In this document: one piece after another, positions 58,933 through 64,000 of the stretch
Layout: each line of letters opens with the position of its first letter
How positions within the stretch are numbered: position 1 is the first letter of the stretch
Assembly: GCF_001792815.1 (NCBI RefSeq)
Contig: NZ_CP017674.1
Span: 2,418,001 to 2,482,000, forward strand
Source: Microbacterium sp. BH-3-3-3
Lineage (GTDB): Bacteria > Actinomycetota > Actinomycetes > Actinomycetales > Microbacteriaceae
Reading direction: 5' to 3'
Length of the DNA stretch: 64,000 nt
Notes under the pieces: model-generated
Database searches by the model: none
What the model was told of the DNA's origin: nothing
The model's input: only the letters and a program-made list of their open reading frames with translations
Translations under genes and position numbers: made by a program

Positions 58933-59567
58933 GCCGGAATTCGATCGCGTTCGCCGGCCGCGTCGGCGGTCGCGTCGATCTCGGGGTCGCGCCGGAAGAT
59001 GATCTTGAAGATCGGGAAGTACACCGCCGCGGACAGCAGCGCGTTGATCAGCATGGTGACCATGTCGGCCGCGGCCTCGCCCGTCGCTCCCATCCCCCAC
59101 GTCGTGATGAACAGGTCGTAGATTGGCGCCTTGTAGAAGCCCTGCAACGCCGCGGCGCCGAACGTGATGACGACGTAGGCGAGCGCGTACCAGACGGCGG
59201 CGACCCACGGGTTGCTGTTCGATTTGAACGTGATGTTGCGCTGGGCGAAGAAGTTGATCACCTGCGCGATCGCGAGGGTGATCTGGACGGCGAGGAAGTA
59301 AGCGAGTCCGCCGCCTCCGTCCGGAAGCGCTCCGGCGGCGTAATCGAAGACGAAATACTGACCGGAATCACTGGGCGCTCCGATCGGCAGAGCCTGGAAG
59401 CCGGTTTCCACGAGCGGCGTGAGTTCGAAGAGCATCTTGATGACCGGCATGAGGATGAGTTGCAGCACGGTCATGCCGACGTTCAAGATCATGAAGATGA
59501 TGAGCTGCGCGAGGGTCGGTTTCGCAGCTTCGAAGCTCGACCAACGACGAGTGATCCGGGTGAACAT
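58929..59567 (-). CDS. GtrA-like integral membrane protein, paralogue 2
   Basis: 212 aa, same four-span layout and conserved blocks as the protein at 55188: LPIG-----GQYFVFDYAAGALPDGGGGLAYFLAV, QITLAIAQVINFFAQRNITFKSN, YALAYVVITFGAAALQGFYKAPIYDL. The ends diverge. It is transcribed alone, toward the operon, from its own promoter with a LytTR-type operator (59657-59686) about 90 bp upstream. This suggests the same regulator sets its level. It may be an alternative flippase subunit or a partner forming a heteromer with paralogue 1. Confidence 0.72.
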   Translation of the reverse strand: MFTRITRRWSSFEAAKPTLAQLIIFMILNVGMTVLQLILMPVIKMLFELTPLVETGFQALPIGAPSDSGQYFVFDYAAGALPDGGGGLAYFLAVQITLAIAQVINFFAQRNITFKSNSNPWVAAVWYALAYVVITFGAAALQGFYKAPIYDLFITTWGMGATGEAAADMVTMLINALLSAAVYFPIFKIIFRRDPEIDATADAAGERDRIPA

Positions 59568-59656
59568 GGCAGGCTTTCTGACGACGGCGTGAAGAGGCTC
59601 CGCAGGGGCCGGAATTCAGACAATCATGGGCGCGCCGGAGCACCCCGACGTCGTGC

Positions 59657-59686
59657 ATGATCTGTCGCTCTGACGACACAACCTGC
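59657..59686 (-). promoter_or_regulatory. LytTR-type direct-repeat operator upstream of GtrA-like paralogue 2
   Basis: On the minus strand: GCAGGTTGT (59686-59678), 12-bp spacer, ACAGATCAT (59665-59657). Spacing and flanks (CG before, G after each half) are identical to the operator at 49615. A possible -10 CATGAT (59628-59623) lies 28 bp downstream, mirroring the spacing at the GH3 promoter. Confidence 0.7.
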
Positions 59687-59697
59687 CGCTCATCACG

Positions 59698-59805
59698 ATG
59701 GACAGGTGGGCGATCGCCCTCCCGTTCGCGGTTCTGGCGGACGCTTTCTTCATCATCGGCAGCAAGTCGACCAAGGAATCCGCCCCGGGCGGCGACGAGG
59801 TGTAG
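59698..59805 (+). CDS. possible small protein, 35 aa
   Basis: ATG 59698 opens a short frame with one hydrophobic stretch (AIALPFAVLADAFFIIG, about residues 5-21) and a polar tail SKSTKESAPGGDEV. It starts 12 bases after the LytTR operator, pointing the other way from the GtrA-like gene. No ribosome-binding site is visible, so expression is doubtful. Composition resembles a small single-pass membrane peptide. Confidence 0.3.
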   Translation: MDRWAIALPFAVLADAFFIIGSKSTKESAPGGDEV

Positions 59806-59985
59806 TCACTTGCGCCATGAGCAGATTGAGCGTGTGCTGGCGCCGGAGCGTGTCGGCCAGTTCGGCGTCGGCGGAGGTTTCAGCGCGCGGGAGCACTCTG
59901 TCTCCCGCCCGAAGAGCCCTTCTCCCCTCGGAGTGGCAGGAGGAATCGAGCGGGAGATCGTCGTTCCTGGCTTCAAAACCAGCGT
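59806..59985 (+). ncRNA. structured stretch, possible small RNA ending at a UUCG terminator
   Basis: GCGGGAG (59887-59893) can pair with CTCCCGC (59902-59908, 8-nt loop). The overlapping TCTCCCGC (59901-59908) can instead pair with GCGGGAGA (59950-59957). These are mutually exclusive folds, followed by the strong terminator at 59986. No convincing ORF covers the stretch. Whether it is transcribed is unknown. Confidence 0.3.
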
Positions 59986-60011
59986 AAAAGCCCCGGTTCG
60001 CCGGGGCTTTT
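59986..60011. terminator. strong bidirectional terminator with UUCG loop
   Basis: Perfect 11-bp stem AAAAGCCCCGG / CCGGGGCTTTT capped by TTCG. The stem supplies the U-run on both strands. It ends the minus-strand oxidoreductase operon and anything transcribed rightward across 59.8 kb. Confidence 0.93.
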
Positions 60012-60042
60012 CGCATTCCCGGGCGTCGTCGAGGAGCGGCCG

Positions 60043-60771
60043 TCAGGCGCCCCCGAACCTCTCGGTGCGCACCGCCGCGGGGTCGTGCCCATCGTCGACG
60101 AGCCAGCCGGCGACGGCCTCGACGAACGGCGTGGGCCCGCAGACGTAGACCCGGGGCCGTTGGGCGGCGGGGAAGACGGCTCGTCGCAGCCCCTCGGCGG
60201 TGAGGCGTCCCGGCGGTGCCGAGACGCCCGGTGGGGCGGTGCGCGTGTAGACCAGGTCGAGGGGCAGACCGCGATCGGCGAGCGCCTCGAGCTCGGGGCG
60301 GAAGAACACGTCGCCCGGCGAACGCACCGAGTACAGCAGTCGCAGCGGGGTGGCTTCGCCGCTCCGCGCGTGCGCGGCGGCCATCGCGTACAGCGGCACC
60401 ACCCCCGACCCGCCCGCGATCAGCTGCACGGGGGCCGGGTCGTCGGAGGGACGCCACACGAAGAACGCCCCCAGCGGGCCGTGCAGCTCGATGCGGTCGC
60501 CGACGCGCAGATCGTGCACGAGGAAGGGCGACACCTCGCCGTCGGGGATCTCATCGACGGCGAGCGTCACGCGCGTGCCGTCGCCCGACGAGGCGAGCGA
60601 GTAGGAGCGCGACGCCTGGTAGCCGTCGGGTGCGGTGAGGCGCACATCGACGTGCGCCCCCGCGTCGTTGCCCGGCCACGTGGGCACCTCGAGTTCGAGG
60701 CGGCGGGCCGTGGTCGTCTCGGGTCGACTCTCGACGACGGTCGCGACGTGCCAGGCGGGGCGGCGGTTCAC
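60043..60771 (-). CDS. FAD/NAD(P)-binding ferredoxin-reductase-type oxidoreductase
   Basis: 242 aa from GTG 60771 (GTGA overlap with the molybdoprotein stop). FAD domain: YQASRSYSLASS (R-x-Y-S/T flavin motif, about 53-64), then VHDLRVGDRIELHGPLGAFFV. NAD(P) domain: QLIAGGSGVVPLYAMAAAH (about 115-133), LLYSVRSPGDVFF, and RPRVYVCGPTPFVEAVAGWL (C-G-P-x-x-F). It lacks an iron-sulfur domain. Coupled to a YedY-like protein, it probably supplies electrons to it. Confidence 0.9.
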   Translation of the reverse strand: MNRRPAWHVATVVESRPETTTARRLELEVPTWPGNDAGAHVDVRLTAPDGYQASRSYSLASSGDGTRVTLAVDEIPDGEVSPFLVHDLRVGDRIELHGPLGAFFVWRPSDDPAPVQLIAGGSGVVPLYAMAAAHARSGEATPLRLLYSVRSPGDVFFRPELEALADRGLPLDLVYTRTAPPGVSAPPGRLTAEGLRRAVFPAAQRPRVYVCGPTPFVEAVAGWLVDDGHDPAAVRTERFGGA

Positions 60772-61358
60772 TCGTACCGTTCCTCGCGCCAGGGATCGCC
60801 GTGCGGGTGGTAGCCGTTCTGCTCCCAGAAGCCCGGCGAGTCGCGGGGCATGGTGACCAGGCCCTGCACCCACTTCGCGCTCTTCCAGAAGTACAGGTGG
60901 GGCACGAGCAGCCGGGCGGGGCCGCCGTGCTCGGCGGTGAGGGGTGCGCCCTCGGCCTCGAACGCGATCCAGCTCTTTCCGCCGAGCAGATCGTCGAGCG
61001 CCACATTGGTGGTGTACCCGCCGAACGAGTGCACCATCGCGAAGCGGTGCGCGGTCTCGACCTCGGCGAAGACGCGGTCGAGCGAGACGCCCCGCCACGC
61101 CATGTCGAGCTTCGTCCAGTGCGTGACGCAGTGGATGTCGACGGTGACGTCTTCGACCCCGAGGGCTTCGAGCTCGGCTCGGGTCCAGCGGTGCACGTCG
61201 TTCTCGGTGCCGATCACGAACTCCCACGCGTCGTCGGCGACGGTTGGCGTGGGCCCCGCCGAGAGCACGGGCCAGTCGGCCACGAGTGTCTGCCCCGGGG
61301 GCAGCCGAGGATCGCGCTCGCGGCGCCGGCCCGAGAAACCGCGGGTGATGAACGACAT
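60768..61358 (-). CDS. molybdopterin-dependent oxidoreductase, sulfite oxidase/YedY-like domain
   Basis: 196 aa, just the Moco-binding SUOX fold. LEALGVEDVTVDIHCVTHWTKLDMAWRGV contains the molybdenum-ligating Cys (about 80) and the conserved W-x-G. HSFGGYTTNVALDDLLGGKSWIAFEAEGAPLTAEHGGPARLLVP is the cofactor and substrate pocket, and YFWKSAKWVQGL follows. MsrP/YedY relatives reduce oxidised methionine in secreted proteins, but this one has no twin-arginine signal (it starts MSFITRGFSGRRRERD), so it is probably cytoplasmic with unknown substrate. Paired with the flavin reductase downstream. Confidence 0.9.
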   Translation of the reverse strand: MSFITRGFSGRRRERDPRLPPGQTLVADWPVLSAGPTPTVADDAWEFVIGTENDVHRWTRAELEALGVEDVTVDIHCVTHWTKLDMAWRGVSLDRVFAEVETAHRFAMVHSFGGYTTNVALDDLLGGKSWIAFEAEGAPLTAEHGGPARLLVPHLYFWKSAKWVQGLVTMPRDSPGFWEQNGYHPHGDPWREERYE

Positions 61359-61610
61359 GGGACTCCCTGCTGGTCGCGTCTGCCCACCCTAGCCAGGGCC
61401 GCCCCCCGGCCGACAGGGTCGTGATGCCGGGTGTCGGAGCGTGTCGGGCCCGGGGCGAAGCCATGCGCACGGGGATCGGACGGCCGGTCTCGACGCGCGG
61501 CCGCGGACGTTCGCGAACCGGCCACACGGCGGGGGACCGTCTCGCGCCCGCTAACCTCGGGGCTGTGGGCCGTTCGCGTCCGCACCCTCGTACCCCCGGG
61601 AGAACCACAC

Positions 61611-62507
61611 ATGTCGGTCGGTCTGCTCGCCGTCGTCGATGACATCCTCAGCGCCGCCATGCGCGCCAGCGCGAAGACCGCGGGAGTCGTCATCGACGAC
61701 GCCGCCGTCACGCCCCAGTACGTGCAGGGGCTCACCCCCGCGCGCGAACTGCCCGTGGTGTGGAAGATCGCGCTCGGCAGCATCATCAACAAGTACGTGA
61801 TCATCATCCCGATCGCGCTGCTGCTCACCGCGTTCGCGCCGTGGGTGCTTCCCTACCTGCTCATCATCGGCGGCGGGTTCCTGTGCTTCGAGGGCGCCGA
61901 GAAGGTGCTCGAGTGGTTCGGCGTGCATCACGGCGCGCACGACGACGACGGTCCCCGCGACGAGAAGAAGCTCGTTCTGGGTGCGGTGCGCACCGACCTC
62001 ATCCTCAGCACCGAGATCATGCTGATCGCGCTGTCGAGCCTCGACCCCGGCTTCGGCATCTGGATGACGCTGGGCGCCCTGCTCGTGATCGGCCTGGCCA
62101 TGACGGTGGTCGTCTACGGCGCGGTCGCCCTGCTGGTGAAGGTCGACGACATCGGCCTGCGGTTGATGAAGAGCGCATCACGCGGGGTGCGTCGCTTCGG
62201 CGTGCGGATCGTGGCATCCATGCCCGCGGTGTTCCGCGTGATCAGCGTCATCGGCACGGTCGCGATGCTGTGGGTCGGTGGGCACCTGGTGCTGCAGAAC
62301 CTCTCCGAGACGCTGTGGGCCGGACCGTACGAGGTCGTGCACCTCGTGACCCACGCGATCGAGGCCGCCGGCCCCGTGATCGTCTGGATCGTCGAGACCG
62401 CGATGTCGGCGGTGTTCGGCCTGATCCTGGGGCTCATCATCGTCGGCATCATGACCGGGGTCACGCGCCTGGTGAAGCGCGACGCCCCCGCCGACGCCGC
62501 CCACTGA
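61611..62507 (+). CDS. DUF808 (YedI-like) inner-membrane protein
   Basis: 298 aa. N-terminal MSVGLLAVVDDILSAAMRASAKTAGVVIDDAAVTPQYVQG is the DUF808 hallmark, with about six to seven membrane spans after it (first about 60-90). E. coli YedI belongs here; function unknown. GGGAGAACC ribosome-binding site; single gene. The linker HHGAHDDDGPRDEKK between spans is cytoplasmic and acidic. Confidence 0.9.
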   Translation: MSVGLLAVVDDILSAAMRASAKTAGVVIDDAAVTPQYVQGLTPARELPVVWKIALGSIINKYVIIIPIALLLTAFAPWVLPYLLIIGGGFLCFEGAEKVLEWFGVHHGAHDDDGPRDEKKLVLGAVRTDLILSTEIMLIALSSLDPGFGIWMTLGALLVIGLAMTVVVYGAVALLVKVDDIGLRLMKSASRGVRRFGVRIVASMPAVFRVISVIGTVAMLWVGGHLVLQNLSETLWAGPYEVVHLVTHAIEAAGPVIVWIVETAMSAVFGLILGLIIVGIMTGVTRLVKRDAPADAAH

Positions 62508-62566
62508 CCCGCCCCGGCGGCCGCACGCTTGCGCGGTTCGCCGCGCGCGTGCCGCGGCAGCGACGG

Positions 62567-63409
62567 CTACGCGCGGGACTCGCCGGCGGTGACGGCGCGG
62601 ACGATCCCGCCGATCAGCTCGGGCCAGAGCTCGGGGGCGATGAAGTGCCCCATGCCGGGGTGCACCTGCAGCTCGGCGCCGCGAAGCGCCGCGGCCATGT
62701 CGACCGCTGCGTTCCAGTGCAGCACGTCGTCGTCGCGGCCGTGGAAGACCAGGGCGGGAACGTCGAGGGCGCGGAGGGCCTCGAGCCGCTCGGGCGCGCG
62801 CAGCAACGCCGACCACTGCCGCGAGAAGCCCTCGGGGAAGTACCCGCGGTCGAACGCCTCGCCCGCCGCCCACGCGTTCCATTCGACGTCGAGCGGGTAG
62901 CGCTCGCCCGCGGTCGCGGAGGCGAAGGCGGCGGCCCCGGCGGTGATCTCGGCGCGCGAGTATCGCAGCGGAGCCCGCATGAGCTCGGGCCTCTCGTCGT
63001 GGAGCACGTAGCGGGCATCGCGCCCCGGGATGGTCGACAGCAGACCCAGGCTCCGGACCCTCTCGGGATGCCGGATCGCGGCCATCTGCGCCATCATCCC
63101 GCCCATCGAGTGCCCGACGAGGTGCGCCGCGTCGAGGCCGAGGTCGTCGAGCACGCGCACGACGTCGTCGCCCATCTCTTCGAGGCCGTACCCGCCGTCG
63201 ATGTCGTCGGGTCCGCCGAAACGGGCCGAGAGCCCCACGTCGCGGTTGTCCATGCGCACGACGTGCAGACCCCGCTCGACCAGTCGGGCGACCAGGTCGA
63301 CGTGCCAGGCGATGAGCTGCGCGCCGCCGCCGGCGATCAACACCACCGTCGGGTCGTCGGCGTCACCGGCGGTGTCGTAGAAGATCGCGGGGTCGGGGGT
63401 GAACGGCAT
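62567..63409 (-). CDS. alpha/beta hydrolase
   Basis: 280 aa from ATG 63409 (MPFTPDPAIFYDTAG). Complete fold: oxyanion region VVLIAGGGAQLIAW, RMDNRDVGLS, nucleophile elbow VGHSMGGMMAQMAA (Ser about 103), Asp in VFHGRDDDVLHW and catalytic His in HPGMGHFIAPEL. Resembles the DnmA/RdmC-type esterase and haloperoxidase subgroup; substrate unknown. Transcribed leftward; the following IclR gene upstream reads in the same direction with a 40-bp gap. Confidence 0.92.
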   Translation of the reverse strand: MPFTPDPAIFYDTAGDADDPTVVLIAGGGAQLIAWHVDLVARLVERGLHVVRMDNRDVGLSARFGGPDDIDGGYGLEEMGDDVVRVLDDLGLDAAHLVGHSMGGMMAQMAAIRHPERVRSLGLLSTIPGRDARYVLHDERPELMRAPLRYSRAEITAGAAAFASATAGERYPLDVEWNAWAAGEAFDRGYFPEGFSRQWSALLRAPERLEALRALDVPALVFHGRDDDVLHWNAAVDMAAALRGAELQVHPGMGHFIAPELWPELIGGIVRAVTAGESRA

Positions 63410-63449
63410 CCGGGGTCCTTCGTTCGGGGTGCGAGCGACGATAGCCGCG

Positions 63450-64000
63450 TCAGCGACGCGGCGGTATGGGCGCAACGCCCATCGGGGCGAGGGTGGGAAT
63501 GGATGCCGAGCCCGGGGCGTGCAGGTCGGCGGAGAGCTCCGCGGCGAGGGCGCGGGCCGCGGCCTCGAGGCCGGTGAGGCGCGGTTTGACGTTCTCGGTC
63601 GCCCCGACGATGCAGGCGGCGGCGGCGACCTGGCCCGCGGCGTCGCGCACGGGGGCGGAGATCGAGGTGATGCCGAACTCGTCGATGGACTCCATGGTCA
63701 GCACCCCGTCGGCGCGCACGCGCTCGACGCGTCCGGTGAACTGGGCGTACTCGGCGGCCCCGTGCCGGCGGGGGAAGAGCGCGCCCAGCTGATCGAGGGT
63801 GAAGTCCATCGCGAGGGTGGGTCCTCCGTCGGAGCCGACGAGCGGATGCGGGCGGCCCAGCCAGGGCGCCATGATCAGGCCCTCGGCGAGGGGTTCGATG
63901 TGCTCGACCAGGGTGAAGCTGCGCATGCCCTTGAGCGCGGTGACGAAGACGCAGGCCTCGGCGCGGGCCGCGGTCGCGGCGGCACGGGCGGGGCCGGTGC
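63450..64000 (-). CDS. IclR-family regulator, C-terminal effector domain (partial, runs off right edge)
   Basis: At least 183 codons open to the right edge; the DNA-binding N-terminus is outside the window. The visible part is the GAF-like IclR effector domain: EACVFVTALKGMRSFTLVEHIEP, PHPLVGSDGGPTLAMDFTLDQLGALFPR, VRADGVLTMESIDEFGITSISAPVRDAAGQVAAAACIVGATE and the closing helix AARALAAELSADL. It probably represses a catabolic operon, perhaps the alpha/beta hydrolase just downstream. Confidence 0.8.
   Translation of the reverse strand, partial: TGPARAAATAARAEACVFVTALKGMRSFTLVEHIEPLAEGLIMAPWLGRPHPLVGSDGGPTLAMDFTLDQLGALFPRRHGAAEYAQFTGRVERVRADGVLTMESIDEFGITSISAPVRDAAGQVAAAACIVGATENVKPRLTGLEAAARALAAELSADLHAPGSASIPTLAPMGVAPIPPRR

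Noticed and set aside
59960..59990. TGGCTTCAAAACCAGCG as a tRNA remnant
   Set aside because: It resembles an anticodon arm, but no acceptor, D or T arm can be folded around it.
49173..60011. Full integrative island with matching att sites
   Set aside because: I looked for a copy of the tRNA-Ser 3' end near 60 kb and found none, and no integrase. Only the truncated ORF hints at insertion.

Overview
The window looks like a chromosomal segment of a high-GC actinobacterium, most likely Microbacteriaceae (Microbacterium-like). This is inferred from the very GC-rich third positions, frequent GTG starts, four-base ATGA/GTGA gene overlaps, an LAXTG-type cell-wall anchor, Asp23-like and LCP envelope genes, and many sugar ABC transporters lacking their own ATPase. 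No phage, transposase, CRISPR array or rRNA was seen.

Left part (1-25 kb) is carbohydrate catabolism. A sugar ABC permease pair (1-1302, minus) is divergent from a LacI regulator (1414-2460). The same 16-bp operator (ATGTTGACGTCAACAT) recurs as two overlapping perfect copies in front of a large secreted GH30 enzyme (5522-9088), suggesting one regulon. After a few small genes comes a divergent uronate system. A minus-strand operon encodes a heparinase II/III-like protein, a DeoR-HTH/LacI-sensor hybrid regulator and a hexapeptide acyltransferase fusion. A plus-strand operon (13931-25112) encodes a DUF2264 protein, a sugar-binding lipoprotein, two permeases, a YesL-like protein, GH88, an FAH-family protein, KduD, KduI, KdgK and Eda. 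Together these describe import of uronate-capped oligosaccharides, intracellular cleavage to unsaturated uronate, and conversion to pyruvate and glyceraldehyde 3-phosphate.

Middle part (25-49 kb) is mostly ordinary: alcohol dehydrogenase; a repeat-rich gap (26.3-26.95 kb) with a duplicated inverted-repeat element; phosphoglucomutase; a CrtC/AttH-like lipocalin protein; a frameshifted response regulator with an unusual histidine kinase; a GT2/GH18 pair; prephenate dehydratase; LLM oxidoreductase; Asp23; photolyase; diacylglycerol-kinase-like protein; SerS; HAD phosphatase; DUF2254; tRNA-Ser(TGA); a RelE/Phd toxin-antitoxin pair; an LCP protein and tRNA-Ser(GCT).

Right part (49.2-60 kb) is the most interesting. 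Directly after tRNA-Ser(GCT) lies an ORF fragment that runs antisense into the tRNA, then a six-gene operon: a domain-permuted membrane-anchored GH3, a second GH3, a GtrA-like membrane protein, a GT2, a LytTR response regulator and a GHKL histidine kinase. A second GtrA-like paralogue converges on it. Paired 9-bp direct repeats with 12-bp spacing, the AgrA/ComE-type LytTR operator geometry, stand upstream of both the operon and the outlying paralogue. They share the half-site CG-RCAGNTYRT-G. This looks like a self-contained, sensor-controlled envelope-glycan module.

The right end (60-64 kb) holds a YedY-like molybdopterin protein with a flavin reductase partner, a DUF808 membrane protein, an alpha/beta hydrolase and a partial IclR regulator.
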